A stretch of 64,000 nucleotides of DNA from Dokdonella_A sp051958935. GTDB lineage: Bacteria; Pseudomonadota; Gammaproteobacteria; Xanthomonadales; Rhodanobacteraceae. Where the stretch lies: contig NZ_JBQCFP010000099.1 in NCBI RefSeq assembly GCF_051958935.1, positions 1-64,000 of the forward strand, written 5' to 3'. The notes beneath the pieces were generated by a model, which saw only the letters and a list, made by a program, of their open reading frames with translations, was not told the origin of the DNA and made no database searches. Position 1 is the stretch's first letter. Every line of letters begins with the position of its first letter. The translations under genes and the position numbers were made by a program. Shown here piece after piece: positions 28,876-36,670 of this stretch.

Positions 28876-29574
28876 CTATCGCGCGTCGATCCACGCGACG
28901 AACGCAGCGAGCACCTCGTGCAATACGTCGGAATCGGTGGGGCCGCTGCGCGCGGGCACGTGGAACGAATGGTCCGCGTGCTCGATCTCGTGCAGCGTGA
29001 CCGTGGCGCCGAGACGCCCGACCAGCGACCGCAGCAGCCCGGGCGTCGCGAGATCGTCGCGCATTCCCTGCAGGAATAGCATCGGCACGTGCACGTCCGA
29101 CAGGTGCGCGGCCCGCTCGTCCGAGGGCTTGCCGGCCGGATGCAACGGAAACCCGAGGAAGACGACCCCACGCACGCCGCCGAGCGGTTCGAGCGCCTGC
29201 GCCTGCGAGGTCATGCGGCCGCCGAACGACTTGCCGCCCGCGAACAGGGGCAGGCCCGGCCAGCGTCGCGCCGCCTCCGCGACGGCCGCGCGCACGGCCG
29301 CGTGCGCGATCTTCGGCGCATCGGGCCGCTTCGAGCCACGCTCCATGTACGGGAACTGGTAACGCAGGCTCGCGATGCCGCGCCCGGCGAGACCCTCAGC
29401 GACCGCCGTCATGAACGGGTGCGCCATGCCCGCACCGGCGCCATGCGCGAACACGTACGCGGCGCGCGCGTTCAGAGGCGTGATCGCGAGCGCGGACACG
29501 GCTTCGCCGCCCGATGCGATCGATACCGCGATCGCCTCGTCGATGTTCCGGCCGCTCCCGCGCGCACTAGCCAT
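28876..29574 (-). CDS. Alpha/beta hydrolase, KANL3/TEX30-like family
   Basis: A 232-residue protein. YVFAHGAGAGMAHPFM is the oxyanion-loop region, AGGKSFGGRMTSQAQ carries the nucleophile-elbow Ser (GxSxGG), and HADHSFHVP near the end carries the catalytic His. This combination is typical of the small dienelactone-hydrolase-like group related to KANL3/TEX30, whose substrates are unknown. The start codon overlaps the end of the upstream DUF72 gene by 8 nt, so the two are co-expressed. Confidence 0.82.
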   Translation of the reverse strand: MASARGSGRNIDEAIAVSIASGGEAVSALAITPLNARAAYVFAHGAGAGMAHPFMTAVAEGLAGRGIASLRYQFPYMERGSKRPDAPKIAHAAVRAAVAEAARRWPGLPLFAGGKSFGGRMTSQAQALEPLGGVRGVVFLGFPLHPAGKPSDERAAHLSDVHVPMLFLQGMRDDLATPGLLRSLVGRLGATVTLHEIEHADHSFHVPARSGPTDSDVLHEVLAAFVAWIDAR

Positions 29575-30283
29575 GCGCTGCCTCCACTCCGCGCAGCAGC
29601 GCCGTCGCGTATGCGGGCGCCGTCGGTTCATGCATGAAGTACGCGTAGGCGTCCGTCCATGAAGTGGCGCGCAGGCGTCGCGCCCATTGCGCGAGCGCGT
29701 CGTCGGAATAGTCTTCCAGGCGCAGCCGTACGTAACCCCAGGGCGCGGTCTCGACCAGCGGCGGCGGTGCATCGTCTTCGCGTTCGGACAGGCACAGGGC
29801 GGCGCCCGCGCCTTGCAACGCTGCGTAGACGTCGTCGTCGAACCAGCTGTCGTGGCGGAATTCGAATGCGGCGCGATGATCGGCCGGCAGCACGGCGAGG
29901 AATTCGCCGAGCCGCGCGAGGTCCTTGCGGATGAACGGCGGCAACTGGAACAGCACCGGTCCGCGTTTGGCGCCGAGCGATTCGAGCGTGCGATAGAGGT
30001 AGGCGACCGGATCGGCGGCAGCATCCGCCTTGAGCCGCGCGTCGTGCGTGATGCGCCGCGGCGCCTTGATCGCGAAGCGGAAGCCGTCCGGCGTCGTCGC
30101 GGACCAGGCCTCCAGCACCGATGCTTTCGGCATCTGGTAGAAGGTATTGTTGATCTCCACCGTGGGCAGGCGCGCGGCATACCAGGCGAGCATGCCGTCG
30201 GGCTTCATCGTCCCGGGGTAGAAGCTTCCCTTCCACTCCTTGAACGAGTAGCCGCTCGCTCCCGCCCACAGTCGTGCTGTCAT
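29567..30283 (-). CDS. DUF72 family protein (YecE-like)
   Basis: A 238-residue protein, the usual length. LWAGASGYSFKEWKGSFYP, VEINNTFYQMP, FAIKAPRRITHDARL, PVLFQLPPFIRKD and FEFRHDSWF are DUF72/YecE hallmarks of a TIM-barrel fold with conserved acidic and aromatic residues; no function is firmly known. The start at 30283 follows GAGGACC. It is divergent from ligD, with only 30 bp between the two start codons, so both promoters must overlap or lie inside the neighbouring gene. Confidence 0.87.
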   Translation of the reverse strand: MTARLWAGASGYSFKEWKGSFYPGTMKPDGMLAWYAARLPTVEINNTFYQMPKASVLEAWSATTPDGFRFAIKAPRRITHDARLKADAAADPVAYLYRTLESLGAKRGPVLFQLPPFIRKDLARLGEFLAVLPADHRAAFEFRHDSWFDDDVYAALQGAGAALCLSEREDDAPPPLVETAPWGYVRLRLEDYSDDALAQWARRLRATSWTDAYAYFMHEPTAPAYATALLRGVEAAHG

Positions 30284-30313
30284 GGCCCGGTCCTCGTCCG
30301 ACGCGAAACACAC

Positions 30314-33097
30314 ATGGCGAAACTCGGCGAATATTCCGCGAAGCGCCGCTTCGAAGCCACCCCCGAGCCGAGGCCCGAGGTGCGCGGGGACGCCGCTGGC
30401 CCGCTGCTGTTCGTCGTGCAGCAGCACTCGGCGCGCCACCTGCACTACGACTTCCGCCTCGAGTGCGATGGCGTGCTGCTGTCGTGGGCGGTGCCGCGCG
30501 GCCCCTCGCTCGACCCGAACGACAAGCGGCTCGCGGTGTTCGTCGAAGACCATCCGTACGACTACGCCTCGTTCGAGGGCGTGATTCCGCCCGGCCAGTA
30601 CGGCGCGGGCGAAGTGATCGTGTGGGATTGCGGCGTGTACAGCCCGGACGAGGGCGGCACCGCGTTCGACGACCGCGCGCAGGCGCAGCGCCGCGTGCGC
30701 GAGGAACTCGCTGCCGGCAAGCTGAGCATCCAGTTGCGTGGCGAAAAGCTCAAGGGCTCGTTCGCGCTCGTGCGCACGAAGGATGCGAAGACCTGGTTGC
30801 TGATCAAGCACAAGGATCGCTACGCCGGCCCGCACGACGTCGACGCCCAGCCGCACTCGGTGCTTTCGGGCGTCGAGGTGAAGGACCTCAAGGTCGTGCC
30901 CGTGCAGCGCCAGCCTGCGGCACGCCTCGTGCCTGCAGGCGCGCACGCCCCGATGCCGGCGCCGTTCGCGCCGATGCAGGCCGAGACGGGCACGAAGGCG
31001 TTCCGCGACCCGGGCTGGTTGTGGGAACCCAAGCTCGACGGCTATCGCGCACTCGTCTACGTCGACGAACGCGGCGTGCGCATGCGCTCGCGGCGCGGGC
31101 TCGAACTCGCGCCGACCTTCCCGCGTCTCGCCGCGGAGTTGCAACAGCAGGGCCCGCACGGCGTCGTCCTCGACGGAGAGATCGTCGCGTTCGACGCGGA
31201 TGGGAGGCCTTCGTTCAACGCATTGCAGAATCGCTTCCAGCTCAAGAACGCACGCGAGATCGCCGTGGCGGACAAGGCGACGCCGACGCTGTTCTTCGCG
31301 TTCGACCTGCTGCATTTCGCCGGCATCGACCTGCGCCGCATGCCGTACGCCGACCGCCGCCGTTACCTCATGCAGTGCCTGCTGCCCTCACCGCTCGTGC
31401 AGCGCGTCCACGCGGACGAGGACGGCCCCGCACTCGAAAGCGCCGCGCTCGCGAGCGGGTTCGAAGGCGTGATCGGCAAGCGCAAGGACAGCCGCTACGA
31501 AGCCGGCAAGCGCCTGCCGGCCTGGCTCAAGGTGAAGCCGGTACGCAGCGCGGAGTTCGTGATCGGCGGCTACACGCGCGGCAAGGGCTCGCGTGAGACG
31601 CTCGGCTCGCTGCTGATTGGCTATCACGAGGATGGAGAGCTGCGCTTCGCCTCGCACGTCGGCTCTGGGTTCGACGCCCGTTCGCTCGACGAACTGGAAG
31701 CGCGCCTGCAGGCGCTGCGCACGCGCACGTGCCCGTTCGCGAACCGGCCCGTGGTCAACGGTCCGGCCACCTGGGTGAAACCGGAACTCGTCGCCGAGGT
31801 CGAATACCAGAGCTGGACCGGCGACGGCTCGCTGCGCGCGCCGGTGTTCCTGCGCCTGCGCGACGACATCGATCCGAAAACCGTGCGACGCAGCGAGCCG
31901 CTGGCACCACCGGGCGAAGCTGCGGGCGACGCGAAACCGGCCGCGTCCGCGCGCAAGCGCCGCCACGCCGAAGCGGCCGAGCCGCGCTCGCCGGTGCGGA
32001 AAACAATCGGCGGCGCGGCGCCCGTGGATGCGCGCATCGGCGAAGTCCTCGCCCAGCTCGAGCAGCCGAAGAACACCCTAGAACTCGTCGTCGGCACCGA
32101 GCGCATCCGCCTCACCCATCTCGATCGCGTCTACTGGCCGGCCGACGCCGCGCTGAAACAGCCCGCGCTGACCAAGCGCGACCTGCTGCGCTACTTCGCG
32201 CAGGTGTCGCCGCTGATCCTGCCGCACCTCGCCGACCGGCCGCTGACGATGATCCGCATGCCGGACGGCATCGGTGGCCAGCGATTCTTCCAGAAGCACT
32301 GGGAACAGGCGCGCCCCGCGTTCACGCGCACGATCACCGTGTTCTCCGAGCACCGTGACGAGCAGCACGACTACCTCGTCTGCAACGATCTCCCGACCCT
32401 GCTCTGGCTTGCCCAGTCGGGCACGCTCGAGTTCCACGTCTGGCATTCGCGCGCGAAGGTCGGTCCGGATTCGGTTTCGAAGTCGACGGACTTTTCGAGT
32501 TCGCTCGAAGCCCTCGAGGCTTCGGTGCTGAACTACCCCGACTACGTCGTTTTCGACATCGACCCGTACATCTATTCGGGCAAGGAAGCCAAGGGCGCAG
32601 AACCCGAACTCAACACCGTCGCGTTCGAAAAGGGCAAGGAAGTCGCCTTCGCGCTGCGCGAGCTGCTCGGCGAAATGAAGCTCGACCCGATCGTGAAAAC
32701 CTCCGGCAAGACCGGCCTGCACGTGTTCGTGCCGATCGAACGCACGCTCGATTTCGACGATGCGCGCCGCGTCAGCGAACTGGTAAGCCGGCATCTGCTC
32801 AGGCGTCGTCCGAAGGACATCACGATGGAATGGAGCGTGCAGAAACGCACCGGCAAGATTTTCATGGACCACAACATGAACGTGCGCGGCAAGACGCTCA
32901 ACTCGGCCTATTCGCCGCGCGGCGTCGCCGGAGCGCCCGTGTCGATGCCGCTCAGTTGGGCCGAGCTCGAAAAGGCCCACCCCCTCGACTTTACCGTAAC
33001 AAATGTGGTAAAGACATTGATTCAAAAGGGAGATCGCTGGGCGGACATACTCGATCGCAAGCAGGACCTGGACCGCGTGCTCGGCTCGAAGCGCTGA
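30314..33097 (+). CDS. ligD: ATP-dependent DNA ligase D (NHEJ)
   Basis: A 927-residue multidomain enzyme of non-homologous end joining. Order: 3'-phosphoesterase (about 1-190: FVVQQHSARHLHYDFRLE, WAVPRGPS), ATP-dependent ligase (about 225-530) with adenylated Lys240 in WEPKLDGYRA and GVVLDGEIVAFD, then a primase-polymerase domain (about 600-925: LADRPLTMIRMPDG, YVVFDIDPY). It processes, fills and seals broken ends brought together by Ku. The PE-LIG-POL order is that of pseudomonads and xanthomonads. A 45-nt AT-rich patch lies near the 3' end (32989-33031), unlike the rest of the gene. Confidence 0.95.
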   Translation: MAKLGEYSAKRRFEATPEPRPEVRGDAAGPLLFVVQQHSARHLHYDFRLECDGVLLSWAVPRGPSLDPNDKRLAVFVEDHPYDYASFEGVIPPGQYGAGEVIVWDCGVYSPDEGGTAFDDRAQAQRRVREELAAGKLSIQLRGEKLKGSFALVRTKDAKTWLLIKHKDRYAGPHDVDAQPHSVLSGVEVKDLKVVPVQRQPAARLVPAGAHAPMPAPFAPMQAETGTKAFRDPGWLWEPKLDGYRALVYVDERGVRMRSRRGLELAPTFPRLAAELQQQGPHGVVLDGEIVAFDADGRPSFNALQNRFQLKNAREIAVADKATPTLFFAFDLLHFAGIDLRRMPYADRRRYLMQCLLPSPLVQRVHADEDGPALESAALASGFEGVIGKRKDSRYEAGKRLPAWLKVKPVRSAEFVIGGYTRGKGSRETLGSLLIGYHEDGELRFASHVGSGFDARSLDELEARLQALRTRTCPFANRPVVNGPATWVKPELVAEVEYQSWTGDGSLRAPVFLRLRDDIDPKTVRRSEPLAPPGEAAGDAKPAASARKRRHAEAAEPRSPVRKTIGGAAPVDARIGEVLAQLEQPKNTLELVVGTERIRLTHLDRVYWPADAALKQPALTKRDLLRYFAQVSPLILPHLADRPLTMIRMPDGIGGQRFFQKHWEQARPAFTRTITVFSEHRDEQHDYLVCNDLPTLLWLAQSGTLEFHVWHSRAKVGPDSVSKSTDFSSSLEALEASVLNYPDYVVFDIDPYIYSGKEAKGAEPELNTVAFEKGKEVAFALRELLGEMKLDPIVKTSGKTGLHVFVPIERTLDFDDARRVSELVSRHLLRRRPKDITMEWSVQKRTGKIFMDHNMNVRGKTLNSAYSPRGVAGAPVSMPLSWAELEKAHPLDFTVTNVVKTLIQKGDRWADILDRKQDLDRVLGSKR

Positions 33098-33211
33098 GCA
33101 GGCGCGCCACCCCGCTCGCACCCGGCGCCAGCTTCCGTACATGCGCGCATGCGCACCATCGACACGGCCGTCCCGATGGCGAGGCGGCAGGCGCAGGAAC
33201 CGGAGACCACC

Positions 33212-34114
33212 ATGGCTGCACGATCCATCGCGTCGCTGAGCATCTCGTTCGGTCTGGTCTCGATTCCGGTGAAGCTGTATTCAGCCACCGAGGCGAGCCA
33301 GAAGATCTCCTTCAACCTGCTGCACAAGGGCTGTGGTTCGCGCCTCAAGCAGCAGATGATCTGCGCACTCGAGGGCGTGCCGGTCGCGCGCGAGGACACG
33401 GTCAAGGGCTACGAGTTCGCCAAGGACCAGTACGTCGAATTCACCTCGGAGGAACTCAAGGCGCTCGAGGAAGCCGGCAGCCACGCCGCCGACATCGCCG
33501 AATTCGTGCCGATTTCTGCGGTCGACCCGGTCTACTTCGACAAGGCGTACTACCTCGCGCCGGACAAGGGCGGTGCCAAGCCGTACGCGCTGTTCGCCAA
33601 GGCGCTGCGCACGTCCAAGCGCTGCGCGATCGGGCGCTGGGCGACGCGCGGCAAGCAGTACATCGTGATGATCCGCCCGGTCGAGGATGGCCTCGTCATG
33701 CAGCAGCTCCTGTACGCGAACGAGGTACGCTCGATCAGCGAGATCGACATCGCGACGACCGACGTACGCGATGCCGAGCTCAAGCTCGCGCAGCAGCTCA
33801 TCGACCAGCAGAGTTCGAGCACCTGGGACCCGCGCGAATACAAGGACGAAGTGGGCGCGCGCATCGAAGCGGCCGTGCAGCAGAAGGTCGAAGGCCACCA
33901 GATCACGCTCGCCGAGGAACCCGAACAGGGCGGCGCGCAGATCATCGACCTCATGGAGGCGCTGCGCGCGAGCCTCGAGCGCAAGGGCGGCGCGGCTCCC
34001 GCGAAGGGCGCGGCGACGAAGGCGGCCGCCAAGCCCGCGCGCAAGCCGGCCAAACGCGCCGAAGCGGCCCCGGAAGCCAGCCCGAAACGCAAGGCCGTGC
34101 GCAAGGCGAAGTAG
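33212..34114 (+). CDS. ku: Ku protein (NHEJ)
   Basis: A 300-residue protein. The ATG at 33212 follows CGGAG and gives MAARSIASLSISFGLVSIPVKLYSA, the standard Ku N-terminus; an in-frame ATG at 33149 is less likely. The Ku core runs to about residue 250 (GYEFAKDQYVEFTSEEL, DPVYFDKAYYLAPDK), followed by a Lys/Ala/Pro-rich basic tail (AAKPARKPAKRAEAAP) like the DNA-binding tails of other bacterial Ku proteins. The homodimer rings broken DNA ends and recruits LigD, encoded just upstream. Confidence 0.95.
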   Translation: MAARSIASLSISFGLVSIPVKLYSATEASQKISFNLLHKGCGSRLKQQMICALEGVPVAREDTVKGYEFAKDQYVEFTSEELKALEEAGSHAADIAEFVPISAVDPVYFDKAYYLAPDKGGAKPYALFAKALRTSKRCAIGRWATRGKQYIVMIRPVEDGLVMQQLLYANEVRSISEIDIATTDVRDAELKLAQQLIDQQSSSTWDPREYKDEVGARIEAAVQQKVEGHQITLAEEPEQGGAQIIDLMEALRASLERKGGAAPAKGAATKAAAKPARKPAKRAEAAPEASPKRKAVRKAK

Positions 34115-34120
34115 GACACG

Positions 34121-34927
34121 ATGCACGCGTACGGCGTCAGCGACGTCGAGAAACTCCTTCGCCTGCCTCGCAGCACGATCCGCGCGCTCATCGCCGCGGG
34201 ATTCGTCGCACCCGCGCGCGGGGCGCGCAATGCATGGCAGTTCTCGTTCCAGGACCTCATCGTGCTGCGCACCGCGCAGGCACTCGCCGCGGCGAACATC
34301 CCGCAGCGGCGCATCGTGCGCGCGCTGAAGGACTTGCGCAGCCGCCTGCCGGAGGAAATGCCGCTTTCCGGGCTCAGCATCGGCGCGATCGCCGACGAAG
34401 TCGTCGTGCGCGAAGGCGGCGCGCGCTGGGCGGCCGAATCGGGGCAGTACCTGCTCGCGTTCGAGAGCGGCCCCGAAGAGGGGTCCCTGCGCGTGATCGA
34501 TCCGGCACCGGCGCGCGCGGCGCGCGACGACAGCGCTGGCGACGACACACTCGAACGGCGTGACAGCGCCGCCGCGCTCGCCGCCTACGACGCGGCGATC
34601 GCCGCCGATCCCGGCCGCGTCGACGCGCGCATCAACAAGGGCCGCCTCCTGCACGAACTCGGGCGCTACGAAGAAGCCGTGCGCACATACCTCGACGCGC
34701 TGCAGAGCGGCGTGCACGACGCCCTGCTCCACTACAACCTCGGCGTCCTGCTCGACGACCTCGATCGCAAGCCGCAGGCGCGCAAGGCCTACGAAGCCGC
34801 CCTCGCGCTCGATCCCGGGATGGCCGACGCGCACTACAACCTCGCGTTGCTGTGCGAGGAGCTCGACCAGCCGCGCGAAGCGATCCGCCACATGGCGCAA
34901 TATCGGCGCCTGCTCGCCGGCGGCTGA
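34121..34927 (+). CDS. MerR-type HTH protein with TPR repeats, coupled to ku
   Basis: A 268-residue protein starting 6 nt after the ku stop. Residues 1-70 form a MerR-like winged helix (YGVSDVEKLLRLPRSTIRAL, ARNAWQFSFQDLIVLRTAQAL). A linker follows, and residues about 145-265 hold three TPR units (AAYDAAIAADPGRVDARINK, ALLHYNLGVLLDDLDR, ADAHYNLALLCEELDQPREA). MerR proteins usually sense through a short coiled coil and effector domain; here a protein-binding TPR array takes that place. Placement suggests a regulator or partner of NHEJ. That role is inferred from position. Confidence 0.8.
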   Translation: MHAYGVSDVEKLLRLPRSTIRALIAAGFVAPARGARNAWQFSFQDLIVLRTAQALAAANIPQRRIVRALKDLRSRLPEEMPLSGLSIGAIADEVVVREGGARWAAESGQYLLAFESGPEEGSLRVIDPAPARAARDDSAGDDTLERRDSAAALAAYDAAIAADPGRVDARINKGRLLHELGRYEEAVRTYLDALQSGVHDALLHYNLGVLLDDLDRKPQARKAYEAALALDPGMADAHYNLALLCEELDQPREAIRHMAQYRRLLAGG

Positions 34928-34930
34928 ACC

Positions 34931-36670
34931 TCACTCGTCGCCGCAGAGCTTCTGTACCTGGGCCAGATCGATCGGCTTGACGAAGTGGAAGTCGAAGCCG
35001 GCCCGGCGCGTGCGCTCGCGGTCGGCAGGCTGGCCCCAGCCGGTCAATGCGACGAGCCGGATCGAGGCGCCGAACCGCTCGCGGATCATGCCCGCCAGTT
35101 CGACACCGCCCAGCCGCGGCATGCCGAGATCGACGAATGCGATCTGCGGGCGGAACGCGGCGATCACGTCCACCGCGAGCAACGGATCGTACACGGCGCG
35201 CGCTTCGTGGCCGAGCATCTGCAGCGTCAGCGCGAGCATGTCGGCCGCGTCGTGGTTGTCGTCGACGATCACGACCTTGCGCGCCGCACCGGGTGCACGC
35301 GCATCCTGGGGCGCCGACGCCTCGCCCGCATCCGCGGCGACGCACGGCAGTTCGATCGTGAAGCGCGCGCCGCGACCGCGCCCTTCGCTGTGCGCCGTGA
35401 CGACGCCACCGTGCATCTCGACTAGGCGCTTGACCAGCGTGAGCCCGATGCCGAGGCCTCCCTGCGCGTGCTCGCGTGCATCGCCGACCTGCACGAACAG
35501 GTCGAACACGTTGCACAGGTCGGCGGCCGCGATGCCGATCCCGTCGTCGGTCACCTCCACGCGCACGCACGCACCGTCGCCGCGCGCGGCGAGCGTGATC
35601 GTGCCGCCGGGCGGCGTGTACTTGCTCGCATTGTTCAACAGGTTGCCGACCACCTGTGCGAGGCGCTGCGGGTCGCCGTGCACGTGCACGGGCTCGGCCG
35701 GCGATTCGAGCGTGAAGGCCTGCCGACGCTGCTCGATCGACGGCAGGATCATGTCGCGCGCCGCGGCGAGTACGGCGCCGATCTCGACGCGCTCGCGCTT
35801 GAGTTCGATGCGGTCGTAGGTGATGCGCGACACGTCGAGCAGGTCGTCGACGAGGCGCACGAGCTGGCGCACCTGACGATCGATGACTTCGAGCGTGTGC
35901 CGCACCGTCGGTTCGTCGAGCGACGGGCCGCCGAGCACGGCCACCGCGCTGCGGATCGGGGCGAGCGGATTGCGCAGTTCGTGCGCGAGCGTGGCGAGGA
36001 ACTCGTCCTTGCGCCGGTCGAGCTTGCGCAGGCTCGCGGCGAGCTGCAGCGACACCTGCTCGGCATGGCGGCGCTCGGCCACTTCGCTTTCGAGGGCGGC
36101 ATTGGCTTCCGAGAGCTTGGCATTGGCCGCCGCGAGCGTTTCCGACAAGGCCTGGAACTCGCGCGCGCGTTCGGTCTGCAAGGCGAGATTCGCCTGCACG
36201 AGGTTCGCGTTCTCGCCGGCGAGGCTCTGGTTGAGCGCGCGCAGCTCGCGCCGCCGCCGGTACAGCTCCACCAGCACCGCGACCTTGCCGCGCAGGATGT
36301 CCGGCACCAGCGGAATCTGCACGTAGTCGATCGCGCCCATGCGATAGCCCTGCAGCCGGTCCAGTTCGCCGACGTGCACGCCGGTGACGAAGATGATCGG
36401 CGTGTTCTCGAAACGCGGGTGCGCATGGATGAGCCCGGCCGTCTCGAAGCCGTCGAGGCCGGGCATGCTCACGTCGAGCAGGATTACCGCGAACTCCGCC
36501 TCCATGAGCCGGCGCAGCGCCTCCTCGCCGGACTGCACCGCGACCAGTTCCTCGCCGAGGGGCGCGAGGATCGCCTCGTACGTGAGCAGCCGCGCCGGCT
36601 GGTCGTCGACGAGCAGGATGCGCGCCCGATCGGGCGGCGCTTCGGACGGCGGGCTCAGCGATGCAACCAT
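34931..36670 (-). CDS. Hybrid sensor kinase: receiver, histidine kinase, receiver
   Basis: A 579-residue protein with no membrane segment. Residues about 16-135 are a receiver (ILLVDDQPARLLTYEAIL, ILLDVSMPGLDGFE). A coiled coil follows, then HisKA with LAHELRNPLAPI (His near 230), HATPase (VGNLLNNASKYTPPG, DDGIGIAA, GGLGIGLTLVKRL) and a C-terminal receiver (VVIVDDNHDAADMLAL, FVDLGMPRLGG). It overlaps the 3' end of the large kinase gene upstream by 16 nt, so both are made together and probably signal in one phosphorelay. Confidence 0.9.
   Translation of the reverse strand: MVASLSPPSEAPPDRARILLVDDQPARLLTYEAILAPLGEELVAVQSGEEALRRLMEAEFAVILLDVSMPGLDGFETAGLIHAHPRFENTPIIFVTGVHVGELDRLQGYRMGAIDYVQIPLVPDILRGKVAVLVELYRRRRELRALNQSLAGENANLVQANLALQTERAREFQALSETLAAANAKLSEANAALESEVAERRHAEQVSLQLAASLRKLDRRKDEFLATLAHELRNPLAPIRSAVAVLGGPSLDEPTVRHTLEVIDRQVRQLVRLVDDLLDVSRITYDRIELKRERVEIGAVLAAARDMILPSIEQRRQAFTLESPAEPVHVHGDPQRLAQVVGNLLNNASKYTPPGGTITLAARGDGACVRVEVTDDGIGIAAADLCNVFDLFVQVGDAREHAQGGLGIGLTLVKRLVEMHGGVVTAHSEGRGRGARFTIELPCVAADAGEASAPQDARAPGAARKVVIVDDNHDAADMLALTLQMLGHEARAVYDPLLAVDVIAAFRPQIAFVDLGMPRLGGVELAGMIRERFGASIRLVALTGWGQPADRERTRRAGFDFHFVKPIDLAQVQKLCGDE

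Noticed and set aside
33017..33051. A promoter for ku made of TTGATT and CATACT
   Set aside because: The spacing between the boxes is about 23 bp, too long for sigma-70, and there is no sign of a MerR-type dyad between them.
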